In this document: positions 26,574-35,294 of the stretch, one piece after another
Layout of the letters: each line of letters starts with the position of its first letter
Numbering within the stretch: the first letter of the stretch is position 1
Position numbers and translations under genes: made by a program
NCBI RefSeq assembly: GCF_039634785.1
Contig: NZ_JBBIAB010000020.1
Coordinates: forward strand, 28,618 to 92,617
DNA: 64,000 bases
Direction of reading: 5' to 3'
Source of the DNA: Tistrella mobilis
GTDB lineage: Bacteria; Pseudomonadota; Alphaproteobacteria; Tistrellales; Tistrellaceae
Notes under the pieces: model-generated
Databases searched by the model: none
What the model saw: only the letters and a program-made list of their open reading frames with translations
What the model was told of the DNA's origin: nothing

Positions 26574-27788
26574 TCAGCCGGCGGCCGCGGTGCCCCGCGC
26601 CACGGCCGCCAGCTGCGGATCTTCAAGGAATTCGGCATTGCGCGCCCGGATGGCGGCACCGTCGTCGTCATACAGGAAGGGCAGGCAGGCGAAGCGGCGG
26701 CCACGGGTCACCGCCAGGGCCTCGTGCAGCAGGCTGCACGAGAACACCACCGCGCCGCCGGTGGGGGCGCGATAGCGGCGGTCGCCGAATTCGGGGAAGC
26801 GCAGTTCGCCGCCTTCATAGTCTTCGGCATTCAGGTTGATGGTCACCGCGAAGCGGCGATGGGCGGTGCCGCGGGTGGTGTTGTCGCGATGCGGGCGGAA
26901 ATAGCCGCCCGCCCCATCACCGTCGTAACAGGCGACGATATAGCGCTCGATCCGGGTCGCCTTGTACTGGAAGGCCTTCTGCAGTTCCGGCAGCAGCCGG
27001 CGTTCGATCCGCGCGCGGATGCCGGCGCGCAGCGTCTCGTCTTCGATCAGGCAGTCGGCGCGGCGCTTGTGGCCGTAATCGCGCATCTCGACCGTGCGGC
27101 CGCCGACCTCGCGCATGAAGCCGCTCTCCTCGCCGCCCAGCCGGTCGTATTCGGCCATCAGCCGGCGGCAGAAGGCCGGCTCGAAAACCCTGGGCACCGC
27201 CAGCACCGGCGCCCAGGGCTGGCCGGCATCGTCGGCCGGCGCCACGGTCAGGATCCGCCCGCCTTCGGCGACCACACTGCCATGGGCGGCCGGCGCCGGC
27301 AGCTGCGCCACCAGATCCAACAGCCGGGCCGTGTCTTCCATGCCGCCGGTCGCGACCACCCGCAGGGTGGGATCGAGCAGCAGCCAGTAAGGCCGGTAGG
27401 CGACATGGCCACTGCGCGGATCTGCCGCAGGATCGATCGCCCGATAGCGGCGCGAGATTTCGCCATCCGCATCGGCGAAGGCATAGAAGCCCGGCAGATG
27501 CAGCGGCAGGCGTGCAGGCTGGCCAACCCGGTCGGCCGCATCCAGCGTCACGAAGAAACAGGTCCGCCCGGGGTCGGCAAACAGTGGTGCCGCCCCGGCA
27601 ATCGCCGCCACGGCGGCCTGAAGCTGCGGCACCGCAGCCGATCCCAGCAGCACCAGCACCGACCAGCGGCCGGCAACGGTGGAAAAGGCGAAGTTCGGAT
27701 TGCCGGCACAATCGCCCTGGAACCAGGGCACCGGGTCGCCGGGCAGGAAGGGTAAGGTGCGGGCCGCGGCAACGGCGGTGTCGGACAT
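26574..27788 (-). CDS. Redoxin-like domain fused to prolyl-4-hydroxylase-type 2OG-Fe(II) oxygenase
   Basis: This 404-residue protein joins two folds. Residues about 10-160 look like a thioredoxin/peroxiredoxin fold (GDPVPWFQGDCAGNPNF, then RWSVLVLLGSA and PYWLLLDPTLRVV), but no cysteine sits where a peroxidatic one would be, so it is probably non-catalytic. Residues about 195-385 form a prolyl-hydroxylase-like oxygenase with iron ligands in FRPHRDNTT (His300, Asp302) and SLLHEALAV (His355), and an arginine for 2-oxoglutarate in TRGRRFACL. The target is unknown; known relatives hydroxylate proteins or small amino acids. A 17-bp palindrome lies 23 bases upstream of the ATG. It is transcribed alone. 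Confidence 0.8.
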   Translation of the reverse strand: MSDTAVAAARTLPFLPGDPVPWFQGDCAGNPNFAFSTVAGRWSVLVLLGSAAVPQLQAAVAAIAGAAPLFADPGRTCFFVTLDAADRVGQPARLPLHLPGFYAFADADGEISRRYRAIDPAADPRSGHVAYRPYWLLLDPTLRVVATGGMEDTARLLDLVAQLPAPAAHGSVVAEGGRILTVAPADDAGQPWAPVLAVPRVFEPAFCRRLMAEYDRLGGEESGFMREVGGRTVEMRDYGHKRRADCLIEDETLRAGIRARIERRLLPELQKAFQYKATRIERYIVACYDGDGAGGYFRPHRDNTTRGTAHRRFAVTINLNAEDYEGGELRFPEFGDRRYRAPTGGAVVFSCSLLHEALAVTRGRRFACLPFLYDDDGAAIRARNAEFLEDPQLAAVARGTAAAG

Positions 27789-27810
27789 GGTGCAGGTCTC
27801 CGGGGGGCCG

Positions 27811-27827
27811 TGAACGTGTGACGTTCA
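27811..27827. promoter_or_regulatory. Palindromic operator candidate upstream of the 2OG oxygenase gene
   Basis: TGAACGT-GTG-ACGTTCA is a perfect 7-3-7 inverted repeat, 23 bases before the ATG at 27788 and within the divergent region shared with sseA. Its regulator is unknown. Confidence 0.45.
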
Positions 27828-28066
27828 GAATGCAGGAGCATCCCATCGCCGTAAAGCGGGTGCAAGAGCCGCGGGCGGCTGTGGCGGTGCCGCCGCGGGT
27901 CCGGTATCATGTGGCCGACGAGGTGGCGGGATGCGGCTCCGCAGGGGCCGCGACACCTGCCCAAGATTGATTGAGCAAGATCAGACGAGACCGGCGCCGG
28001 CCGGGGTCGGGCCAGGCGCCATCGACCGATCCGGCCCGGGAAGAACCACGGAGGACGCTGCCCCCG

Positions 28067-28921
28067 ATGCCCTACGCCAAGCCCGACGCCCTGGTCAGCA
28101 CCGCCTGGCTCGCCGACCACCTCGATGCGCCCGATGTGCGCGTCGTCGATGCGTCCTGGTTTTTCCCGCAGGAGGGCCGCGATCCGCGTGCCGAGCATGC
28201 GAAGCTGCGCATCCCCGGTGCGGTGTTCTTCGACATCGACGAGATCGCCGATACCACCAGCCATCTGCCGCATATGCTGCCCGCGCCCGAGAAGTTCTCG
28301 TCGCGGGTCCGCCGGCTGGGCCTGGGTGACGGCGTGAAGATCGTCGTCTATGACGCGATCGGCCTGCGCAGCGCCGCCCGCGCCTGGTGGATGTTCCGCG
28401 TCTTCGGCCATGACGATGTCGCGGTGCTGGATGGCGGCCTGCCGAAATGGCTGGCCGAGGGCCGACCGGTGGTCGAGGAACGCCCCGAACCGCCGCGGGA
28501 ACGGCATTTCACCGCCCGGGTCAACAACCTGCTGGTGAAGGACCGCCATCAGGTGGCCCGCGCCACCGGCGACGGCCGCACCCAGCTGGTCGACATGCGC
28601 CCGGCCGACCGCTTCCGCGGCGAGGCGCCCGAGCCGCGGCCGGGCGTGCGGGCGGGCCATGTGCCGGGCGCGCTGAACCTGCCCTATACCGACCTGCTCG
28701 ACCCCATGTCGGGCACGGTGCTGGATGCCGAACGGCTGGAGGCGCGGATCCTGGCGGCGGGCATCGATCCGTCGAAGCCGGTGATCGCCATGTGCGGATC
28801 GGGCGTCACCGCCGGCATGCTGGCGCTTGCCATGTATCTGCTGGGCAAGCGCGACGTGCCGGTCTATGACGGGTCCTGGGCCGATTGGGGGTCGGACGAA
28901 AGCCTGCCGATCGAACGGTGA
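28067..28921 (+). CDS. sseA: 3-mercaptopyruvate sulfurtransferase
   Basis: A tandem-rhodanese enzyme that transfers sulfur from 3-mercaptopyruvate to thiol or cyanide acceptors. The 284-residue protein has an inactive first rhodanese domain (about residues 8-125, ending DDVAVLDGGLPKW) and a catalytic second one (about 150-284) with the nucleophilic cysteine in IAMCGSGVTAGM; the CGSGVT loop is typical of mercaptopyruvate rather than thiosulfate enzymes. ATG 28067 follows GGAGG at 28050-28054. It stands alone and is divergent from the 2OG oxygenase gene. Confidence 0.9.
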   Translation: MPYAKPDALVSTAWLADHLDAPDVRVVDASWFFPQEGRDPRAEHAKLRIPGAVFFDIDEIADTTSHLPHMLPAPEKFSSRVRRLGLGDGVKIVVYDAIGLRSAARAWWMFRVFGHDDVAVLDGGLPKWLAEGRPVVEERPEPPRERHFTARVNNLLVKDRHQVARATGDGRTQLVDMRPADRFRGEAPEPRPGVRAGHVPGALNLPYTDLLDPMSGTVLDAERLEARILAAGIDPSKPVIAMCGSGVTAGMLALAMYLLGKRDVPVYDGSWADWGSDESLPIER

Positions 28922-29222
28922 TCGCCGTCCGGACCATAAGGGTGCAGATCGGCACCGCACCGGCTGACCGCATGGTGCCGGCCGCAGGAACGACGGGACC
29001 GGCGGGCGAAGCCGCCGCCGGTGCCGGTGCTCGTGTCCCCCGCTCACGCTGCCACCGACCGCAGGCCGCATCCGGCCTGCGGCGGTCCGTCTTCGTTCCG
29101 GCGCCCGCACGGGCCGGCGGAACCTGCGGCTTCCGATACCACCCGTCCGGCCGACCCGGCCTGACGACTGGCCTGACCGGGTCGCGGGGCGATGGTCGCC
29201 ACCGCGCGTGGAGAAAGCGTCG
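28922..29222. other. Intergenic region downstream of sseA
   Basis: These 301 bases hold no supported gene. The only structure I see is the hairpin at 29059-29082; the promoter of the following three-gene operon is expected in the last 100 bases but is not recognisable. Confidence 0.5.
29059..29082 (+). terminator. Hairpin downstream of sseA
   Basis: A 10-bp perfect stem (CCGCAGGCCG / CGGCCTGCGG, loop CATC) followed by CGGTCCGTCTTCGTTCC. The tail is only moderately T-rich, so termination is possible but not certain. Confidence 0.4.
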
Positions 29223-29846
29223 ATGACGGAACTTGTCGTCACCTACTTCGAAATGACCTCGCCGCCGGACCGCCATGGACGTGGCAAGCTGCCCTCGGGG
29301 CAGTATGCCCTGCTCCGGGCCTGGAACATGCCGGTCCATTTCTACCGCTATCTGCATGCCGGCGCCCGGGCAAACCTGCTTCGCCCCGAACGCCTGGGCC
29401 TTGACGACGAGGCCATCGGCCACATTCTCGCCGACGAGAAGATCGAGATCTTCGTGCTCTACGTTGCCGGCGTGCCTGCGGGCTTCGCCGAACTCGACCG
29501 TCGGGCCGAGGACGATTCCATCGAAATCGCGTATCACGGACTCATGCCTGAATATGTCGGCCGCAGCTTCCGCGGCTTCCTGCTCGACCAGGTGGTGGAC
29601 ATCGCCTGGAGCTATCATCCGACACGGCTCTGGGCGCGCTGCTCCAATCTGGACCACCCCAAGGCCATGCAGACCTATCAGCGCGGCGGCTTCGGCGTGT
29701 TCCGGCAGGAACGCAGCCCCATGCCGGCCGATCTGGCCCTGACCGGCAGCGATCGCGGCCGCAATGCCGGCACCGGCGGCCTGCTGACAGAAGGGACGGA
29801 TCTGTCCAACATCGTGCCCGGCCCGGTGGGGGAGGCCCCGACATGA
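29223..29846 (+). CDS. GNAT-family acetyltransferase (first gene of flavoprotein operon)
   Basis: A 207-residue acetyltransferase-like protein. The middle shows GNAT features: FVLYVAGVPAGFAELDRR (beta4-like strand, about residues 75-92), EIAYHGLMPEYVGRSFRGFLLDQ (acetyl-CoA loop, about 98-120) and DHPKAMQTYQRGGFGVFRQE (about 148-167). The RGGF ending is the usual GNAT Y-x-x-x-GF closure. GGAGA lies nine bases before ATG 29223. Its stop overlaps the ATG of the following FAD oxidoreductase, so the two are coupled. The substrate is unknown; being upstream of two flavin oxidases suggests the same metabolite is N-acylated and oxidised, or detoxified. Confidence 0.8.
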   Translation: MTELVVTYFEMTSPPDRHGRGKLPSGQYALLRAWNMPVHFYRYLHAGARANLLRPERLGLDDEAIGHILADEKIEIFVLYVAGVPAGFAELDRRAEDDSIEIAYHGLMPEYVGRSFRGFLLDQVVDIAWSYHPTRLWARCSNLDHPKAMQTYQRGGFGVFRQERSPMPADLALTGSDRGRNAGTGGLLTEGTDLSNIVPGPVGEAPT

Positions 29847-31267
29847 CCATCGGCGAAACCTTCCAGACGGGTCCTGCCCCGGCGGGCCGCCGGGTGGTGG
29901 TGGTCGGTGCCGGCCCTGCCGGTCTGGCCGCCACCGAAAAACTGCTCGCACACGGCCTGCAGCCGATCGTGGTTGCGCCGGCCGACGACTGGGGCGGCCG
30001 CGCCTTCGTCGGCGCCTCGGAAGCCGATGCCGGCTCCCCCGCCGGCGATGTCGATTTTCTGCGCTTCCGCGGCCGCGCCGCCCGCATCCGCAGTGCCGTG
30101 CGCCTGATTACCGGCCATGTCGCCTGGGCGATCGAGGATGGCGCGGTGCTGCTGGCCGGACGCGACGGCATTTCGCGCCTCGCCTTCGACCGTCTGGTGC
30201 TCGCCACCGGTGCCGAGACCCGGCCGATCCCGCTGCCCGGCGGCCAGCTTTCCGGCGTCACCGATCTGGGCACGCTCTACCGCGCCCCCGAACAGGCCGG
30301 CAGCACCGCCATCGGCCAGCGCCCGGTGCTGATCGGCGGCGGCCCCGGCCTCTACGAGGTCGCCGACCGGCTGGTGCGCGCCGGCCGCCGGCTGACCGCG
30401 GTGATCGATCTGGATCCCGATCCCTGGCGGCGCGGCCCGATCGGCACCGAAAGCGGCCGCCCGGGCACCGGGCTCGGCCGCTGGCTGCGCCTGGTCGGCC
30501 GCGACGTGCCGGTGCTGACCGGCATCACCCGTCTCAGGGTGGAAGGCGACGGCCATGTCGAGCGGATCATCGCCACCGACGGCCGCGGAGAGACCCGCGA
30601 CATCGTCTGCGACACCGTGGGTGTCGGCCATGGCATGATCGCCGATCACCGCCTGCTCGCCTCGGCCGGCGTGGCGCTGGGGTTCGATCCCGACCGCCGG
30701 GCCTTTCTGCCCCAGCTGGATGCCGAAGGCCGCGTGCCCGATTGTCCGGGGCTGTATGTCGCGGGCGAGGCCGGCCCCCATCCGCGCCCGGCGGTCGCCG
30801 ACCGGCTGGGTGCCGCGGCCGGTCTTGCCGTCGCCTCGGATCTGGGTATTGCAGACGCCCGGATCGAACTGGCGCGGATGACGCCGCTGCTCTCGCACGA
30901 CCGGCGCACCGGGGCCGAGATCGCGGTCGACCATCCCTACCCCACCGGCTGGGTTCTGGCCCAGGACGACGACGCCCCGATCGATCCGGCAAGCGGGCTG
31001 ACGCTGGGCCGGCTGAAGCAGGTGGCGGCGCGCCATCGCCTGGACCGGCTGGGCCGGGCCGCGGCGGTGCTGGGCGTCGACCTGGCCCGCGCCGGCGGGC
31101 TGGGCCGGGCCGGCGTTCTGGCCGAGCTGATCGCCGCTCTCGGCGCCCTGCCGCTCGCCGGCCTCGGCACCAGCCAGGGCGAAAGCCCGGCCATGCCCGT
31201 GCCGCTGGGCATGCTGGCCGCGGCCGGACGTGGACAGGTCAACGACATCACGGAGCGTGCAGGATGA
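29843..31267 (+). CDS. FAD/NAD(P)-binding oxidoreductase, HcnB/opine-oxidase-A-like
   Basis: A 474-residue flavoprotein. It has an N-terminal FAD Rossmann motif VVVVGAGPAGLAATEKLL at about residues 18-35, the second FAD-associated segment LVLATGAETRPIP at about 117-129, a second dinucleotide fold RPVLIGGGPGLYEVADRLV, and the late FAD motif PGLYVAGEAG. The layout matches the larger subunit of hydrogen cyanide synthase and opine oxidases. Those relatives carry a cysteine cluster near the C-terminus; here the whole protein has only two cysteines, neither in such a cluster, so the iron-sulfur site appears lost. It overlaps the genes on both sides by four bases. Confidence 0.75.
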   Translation: MTIGETFQTGPAPAGRRVVVVGAGPAGLAATEKLLAHGLQPIVVAPADDWGGRAFVGASEADAGSPAGDVDFLRFRGRAARIRSAVRLITGHVAWAIEDGAVLLAGRDGISRLAFDRLVLATGAETRPIPLPGGQLSGVTDLGTLYRAPEQAGSTAIGQRPVLIGGGPGLYEVADRLVRAGRRLTAVIDLDPDPWRRGPIGTESGRPGTGLGRWLRLVGRDVPVLTGITRLRVEGDGHVERIIATDGRGETRDIVCDTVGVGHGMIADHRLLASAGVALGFDPDRRAFLPQLDAEGRVPDCPGLYVAGEAGPHPRPAVADRLGAAAGLAVASDLGIADARIELARMTPLLSHDRRTGAEIAVDHPYPTGWVLAQDDDAPIDPASGLTLGRLKQVAARHRLDRLGRAAAVLGVDLARAGGLGRAGVLAELIAALGALPLAGLGTSQGESPAMPVPLGMLAAAGRGQVNDITERAG

Positions 31268-32211
31268 GCCGGCTGGTGGATTGCGACGTCGTCATCGTCG
31301 GCGGCGGGGTGGTCGGCCTTGCGGCCGCGATCGGGCTGCGCCGGCAGGCCTTCCGGGTCACGGTGCTGGAAGCGACCGCCGGTGCCGGCCGCGATCTGGA
31401 CGGCATCTGCGGGCTGATCGGCACCGAGGGCCGCGCCGCCCTTGCCCGTCTGCTGGGTGCGGACGAAGCCGCGGCCCTGGTGACCACGGCGACGGTGCCC
31501 GAAGGCGCGGCCGATACCCTGCCCGAAGGCCTGGGCGTTCTGGCCCCCGGCCTCTTCGCCGAAACGCTCAGCCGTCGCGCCCGGGAACGGGGCGTCGATC
31601 TGCGCGAGGGTGTGGCCGCGATCGGGGCCGAGGAAACCGAAGCCGGGTTCCGCGTCGCCTGCGCCCCCGGCTATGGCATCGCCGGCCGGCTGATGGCGAT
31701 CGCCGCCGGTCCCGCCCGCGATACGGCCGGCAGCTGGCTGAAAGCCGATCTGCCGGTCCGCCCGGCGGTGTCGCTGCGCCTGAAGCTTCGCCCCGACCGG
31801 ATCACCCCCGAAACCTGCCGCAGCCGGCCCAGCGATGTGATGCTGGCCGAAGACGGCCGGGCGGTGCTGCGCGGCACCGGCGATGGCGGCTGGCTGGTTG
31901 CCCTGCACGAAGACGGATCGGTCGCGACCTCGGCCTCGGGTGCTGCGGCCCGCGCGGCCGCCCCGGCCGCCCCGCTGTCGCCCGACGAAATCGCGGCCGC
32001 CGCCGCCCGTGTTACCGCCATCCTGCCCGACACGGCCGGGCAGCTGTTGACTCGCATGTGGCGGGTGGCCGGTCAGGCGCCGGATGCCGCCGCCATGGCC
32101 CAGGCCGTGCCCGGCCGCGCCGGGCTGTTCGTGGCCGATGGTGGCGGCGACTGGGACATGGGCGGGGCGCTGATCGCGGGCGAGCGCCTGGCCGGGCTGC
32201 TCGCCGCCTGA
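31264..32211 (+). CDS. Short DAO-type FAD oxidoreductase, HcnC/opine-oxidase-B-like
   Basis: A 315-residue D-amino-acid-oxidase-fold protein, shorter than the usual 370-420 residues of HcnC and opine-oxidase B subunits. The FAD motif DVVIVGGGVVGLAAAIGLRR is at about residues 7-26, and the closing motif VADGGGDWDMGGALIAGERLAGLLA near the end contacts FAD. The middle substrate domain is compressed. It begins at an ATGA overlap with the larger flavoprotein, which strongly suggests a two-subunit oxidase. Substrate unknown. Confidence 0.72.
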   Translation: MSRLVDCDVVIVGGGVVGLAAAIGLRRQAFRVTVLEATAGAGRDLDGICGLIGTEGRAALARLLGADEAAALVTTATVPEGAADTLPEGLGVLAPGLFAETLSRRARERGVDLREGVAAIGAEETEAGFRVACAPGYGIAGRLMAIAAGPARDTAGSWLKADLPVRPAVSLRLKLRPDRITPETCRSRPSDVMLAEDGRAVLRGTGDGGWLVALHEDGSVATSASGAAARAAAPAAPLSPDEIAAAAARVTAILPDTAGQLLTRMWRVAGQAPDAAAMAQAVPGRAGLFVADGGGDWDMGGALIAGERLAGLLAA

Positions 32212-32239
32212 CCCGTCATCCCGGGCGACGCCAAACGTT

Positions 32240-32292
32240 CAGGAAGGGGCAGCCGTAAAGGAAGGGTCAGCCGCCGTAAAGGAAGGGGCGGG
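32240..32292. repeat. Short tandem repeat over the 3' end of the hydrolase gene
   Basis: Two to three imperfect copies of a 19-21 base unit (AAGGAAGGG then GCAGCCGTA or TCAGCCGCCGTA) run across the stop codon of the alpha/beta-hydrolase gene. It looks like a small slippage duplication of the gene's own 3' end. Confidence 0.6.
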
Positions 32293-33226
32293 CCAGATCG
32301 ACCACCTGGTCCGGCGCTTCCATCGGCGCCAGATGGGCGGTGTCGAGCGTGACGAAATCGCGGGTGCCCGGCATGTGCCGGGCCGCGATCGCCGACATGT
32401 TCTGAAACACCGGATGCGACCGGGCGGTCTTGGCCACCAGCACCGGCACATGCTGGTCGTGCAGCAGCAGGAAGGGGTCACCCGCCGGGTCGCCGCTATT
32501 GGCATTGCCCATGGCGCGCGCGATCGGCCCCAGAATGTCGGCCTCGGTTTCCGGCTCGCAGGCCAGCACCAGTTCGGCGCCGTCGCGGCGGAAGCCCCAG
32601 TCCAGATAAAGATCCAGCGCCGCCGGCGTCACCACGTCGAAGGGCGGGCGCGAGGCGAAGCGCGCCCGTGCGGTCTCGCGGTCGGTGAAGCGCGGCTTGC
32701 GCCGGCCGGCGGCCTCCACCAGGCCACGGCCGAAGGCCCAGCCTTCGGGCTCGGGCTCCTCTCCGGCGCCCGGTTCGGAAATCGTGGGCTCGATCACCAC
32801 CATCCGCCGGAACAGCTCGGGCCGGAGTGCGGCCGCCAGCAGCACGTCGGTGGCCCCGGCCGAATGGGCCAGCACGTCGATCCCGCGCCAGCCCATGGCA
32901 TCGGCCAGCGCGATCAGATCCAGCGCGAAGGCCCGGAACCCGTATTCGCCGGGGGTGCGGCCCGACGCCCCATGGCCGCGACGGTCATAGCTCCACACGC
33001 CCGAGGCATGGGCCGAAAGCTTCAGCGCCACCGGCTCCAGCGTCGCGCCGCAATAGCCGGTGCCATGGGTCATCAGCAGGGGCCGGCCGGCCGGATCGCC
33101 GCCGGGCCAGGACTGGACATGAAGAACCGGGCCGGAACCGGGATCGAACCGTCCGGAGGTGAAGCTGCCCGAAAGCGGGGAACCTTCGGCAGCCATGCCG
33201 GGCTCGGCCGGCCTGTCATCAACCAT
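32267..33226 (-). CDS. Alpha/beta hydrolase
   Basis: A roughly 319-residue serine hydrolase of unknown substrate. The oxyanion-hole region is LMTHGTGYCGATLEP, the strand-turn SYDRRGHGASG follows, and the nucleophile elbow reads LAHSAGATD, a G-x-S-x-G variant with alanine in the first place. The catalytic histidine is probably in TLDTAHLAPMEAPDQV near the C-terminus. Start uncertain: ATG 33226 (MVDDRPAEP), ATG 33235 and a TTG at 33271 are all in frame, none with a good ribosome site. Its promoter region abuts the terminator of the aap operon. Confidence 0.78.
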   Translation of the reverse strand: MVDDRPAEPGMAAEGSPLSGSFTSGRFDPGSGPVLHVQSWPGGDPAGRPLLMTHGTGYCGATLEPVALKLSAHASGVWSYDRRGHGASGRTPGEYGFRAFALDLIALADAMGWRGIDVLAHSAGATDVLLAAALRPELFRRMVVIEPTISEPGAGEEPEPEGWAFGRGLVEAAGRRKPRFTDRETARARFASRPPFDVVTPAALDLYLDWGFRRDGAELVLACEPETEADILGPIARAMGNANSGDPAGDPFLLLHDQHVPVLVAKTARSHPVFQNMSAIAARHMPGTRDFVTLDTAHLAPMEAPDQVVDLARPFLYGG

Positions 33227-33291
33227 GGCGCGCATGGCAAGAGTATCGCCCGAAGCCAGAGGTCTGATCAAGGGCCGGGGACTGCGCGCCG

Positions 33292-33329
33292 GTCAAAGAG
33301 AAACCCCCGGCCCTGGATGGGCCGGGGGT
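33292..33329 (-). terminator. Intrinsic terminator of the aapJQMP operon
   Basis: Reading the minus strand after aapP, an 11-bp perfect stem (ACCCCCGGCCC / GGGCCGGGGGT, five-base loop) is followed by TTTCTCTTTGA. Position and U-tract fit termination of the aap transcript. Confidence 0.8.
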
Positions 33330-33357
33330 AGGACGACAGCCACAGGGTACAGATCGC

Positions 33358-34170
33358 TCAGTGATGGAGGATCTGCCCCAGGAAGGCCTTGGTCCGGTCG
33401 TTCTGCGGGTTGAGGAAGAATTCCTCGGGCACGTTCTCTTCCACGATCTCGCCACGATCCATGAAGATCACCCGGTCGGCGACCGTGCGGGCGAACCCCA
33501 TTTCATGGGTCACGCAGAGCATGGTCATCCCGGTCTCGGCCAGCTCGATCATCACGTCGAGCACTTCCTTGATCATCTCGGGGTCCAGCGCCGAGGTCGG
33601 CTCGTCGAAGAGCATGACCTTGGGGTTGGTGCACAGCGAGCGCGCGATGGCCACGCGCTGCTGCTGACCGCCCGACAGCTGGCCCGGATATTTTCTGGCC
33701 TGGTCCGGAATCCGCACGCGCTCCAGATAGGACATCGCCGTCGCCTCGGCTTCCTTGCGCGGCACCTTGTGCACCCAGAGCGGCGCCAGGGTCAGGTTTT
33801 CCAGCACCGTCAGATGCGGGAACAGGTTGAAGTGCTGGAACACCATGCCGACCTCGCGGCGGATGTTCTCCACCGCCTTGACGTCGTTGCTCAGCTCCAC
33901 GCCGTTGACGACGATGCTGCCCTTCTGGTGTTCCTCCAGCCGGTTGATGCAGCGGATCATCGTCGACTTGCCGGAACCGGAGGGCCCGCAGATGACGATG
34001 CGCTCCCCGCGCGCGACATCCAGATTGATGTCGCGCAGCACGTGGAACTGGCCGTACCACTTGTTGACGTGGTCCAGCCGGATGATGGTGTCGGCACCGC
34101 GGGCAGAGGCGACCCGCGGCCCGGTGGCCTCGGGCATCTCGCCGGCGGCCATGTCGGTCTGATTGGTCAT
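33358..34170 (-). CDS. aapP: General L-amino-acid ABC transporter, ATPase AapP
   Basis: A 270-residue ABC ATPase that powers amino-acid import. Walker A is GPSGSGKST, the Q-loop is in [17 protein letters not shown], the signature is [15 protein letters not shown], and Walker B is [13 protein letters not shown], followed by the switch histidine in CVTHEMGFA. It is the last gene of aapJQMP. ATG 34170 is chosen because GGGAAGGA lies about eight bases upstream; the N-terminal 35 residues before DTIIRLDHV are a variable leader. A terminator follows. Confidence 0.95.
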   Translation of the reverse strand: MTNQTDMAAGEMPEATGPRVASARGADTIIRLDHVNKWYGQFHVLRDINLDVARGERIVICGPSGSGKSTMIRCINRLEEHQKGSIVVNGVELSNDVKAVENIRREVGMVFQHFNLFPHLTVLENLTLAPLWVHKVPRKEAEATAMSYLERVRIPDQARKYPGQLSGGQQQRVAIARSLCTNPKVMLFDEPTSALDPEMIKEVLDVMIELAETGMTMLCVTHEMGFARTVADRVIFMDRGEIVEENVPEEFFLNPQNDRTKAFLGQILHH

Positions 34171-34186
34171 CGGATCGATCCTTCCC

Positions 34187-35290
34187 TCAACGATGGGCAC
34201 CGCGACCCAGATACCGCTCCAGCCACTGGCTGTAGCGCGAGATCGCGAAGCAGAAGACGAAGTAGACCAGCGCCGCGAAGACATAAGCCTCGGCGAAATA
34301 GGTCCGCCAGGGCGCGTCGTTCAGCGCCGCACGGGTCGCCAGCATCAGGTCGAAGATGCCGATGATGACCACCAGCGAGGTGTCCTTCAGCGTCGACAGG
34401 AACGAATTCACGGTCGACGGAATGCTGATCTTCAGCGCCTGCGGCAGAATGATCAGCCGCATCTTCTGCCAGTAGCCGAGGCCGAGCGCATCGGCCGCTT
34501 CGTACTGCCCCTTGGGGATGGCCTGCAGACCGCCGCGCACCACCTCGGCCAGATAGGCGGCCGCGAACATGATGATCGCGATCTGGGCCCGCAGCAGCTT
34601 GTTGATGTTGAGCCCTTCCGGCAGGAAGAGCGGGATCATGACCGAGGCCATGAACAGCAGCGTCACCAGCGGCACGCCGCGGATCAGCTCGATATAGGTC
34701 ACCGACAGTGCCTTGATGATCGGCAGGTTCGACCGGCGCCCCAGCGCCAGCAGCACAGCGATCGGGAAGGCGATGCCGCAGCCGAAGACCGACAGCACCA
34801 GGGTGATCATCAGACCGCCCCAGAGCCGGGTCTCGACCAGCGGCAGGCCGAAGACGCCGCCCCACATCAGCAGGCAGATCAGGGTGATCGCCGCGACCCA
34901 CACATAGACCAGCTTCCGGCTCCAGAACTTCCGGTAGCCGCTGGCGGCGACCAGGGTCACGAAGATCAGGATGGAGGCCAGCGGCCGCCACTGTTCCTCG
35001 TAAGGATAGGTGCCGAACAGGATCAGGCGGTATTTCTCGCGGATGAAGGCCCAGCAGGCCCCTTCCGCCGCCTTGCAGGCCTCGGGCGCAGCACGGCCCC
35101 AGACCGCATCGATGAAGGCCCAGTTTATCAGCCCCGGCAGCCACGAAATCAACGCCCAGGCGATGGCGACGGTGATCAGCGCGTTGTACCAGGTGTTGAA
35201 CAGATTGCCGCGGATCCAGGCGATGGGTCCCACCGTCGCCGCGGGCGGCCGTTCTACGGCCGTCTTTTCCGGTATGGTCTGAGCGGTCAT
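34187..35290 (-). CDS. aapM: General L-amino-acid ABC transporter, permease AapM
   Basis: A 367-residue inner-membrane permease with about eight hydrophobic segments. The cytoplasmic EAA loop that docks on the ATPase reads [25 protein letters not shown] near residues 265-289. The long region between the first and later helices ([34 protein letters not shown]) is typical of AapM, which is larger than most amino-acid permeases. It lies 16 bases before aapP and four bases after aapQ. Confidence 0.95.
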   Translation of the reverse strand: MTAQTIPEKTAVERPPAATVGPIAWIRGNLFNTWYNALITVAIAWALISWLPGLINWAFIDAVWGRAAPEACKAAEGACWAFIREKYRLILFGTYPYEEQWRPLASILIFVTLVAASGYRKFWSRKLVYVWVAAITLICLLMWGGVFGLPLVETRLWGGLMITLVLSVFGCGIAFPIAVLLALGRRSNLPIIKALSVTYIELIRGVPLVTLLFMASVMIPLFLPEGLNINKLLRAQIAIIMFAAAYLAEVVRGGLQAIPKGQYEAADALGLGYWQKMRLIILPQALKISIPSTVNSFLSTLKDTSLVVIIGIFDLMLATRAALNDAPWRTYFAEAYVFAALVYFVFCFAISRYSQWLERYLGRGAHR

Positions 35291-35294
35291 CGGC

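Noticed and set aside
32239..32505. Alternative minus-strand frame at the end of the hydrolase gene
   Set aside because: It arises from the local duplication and another reading frame; no domain is supported.
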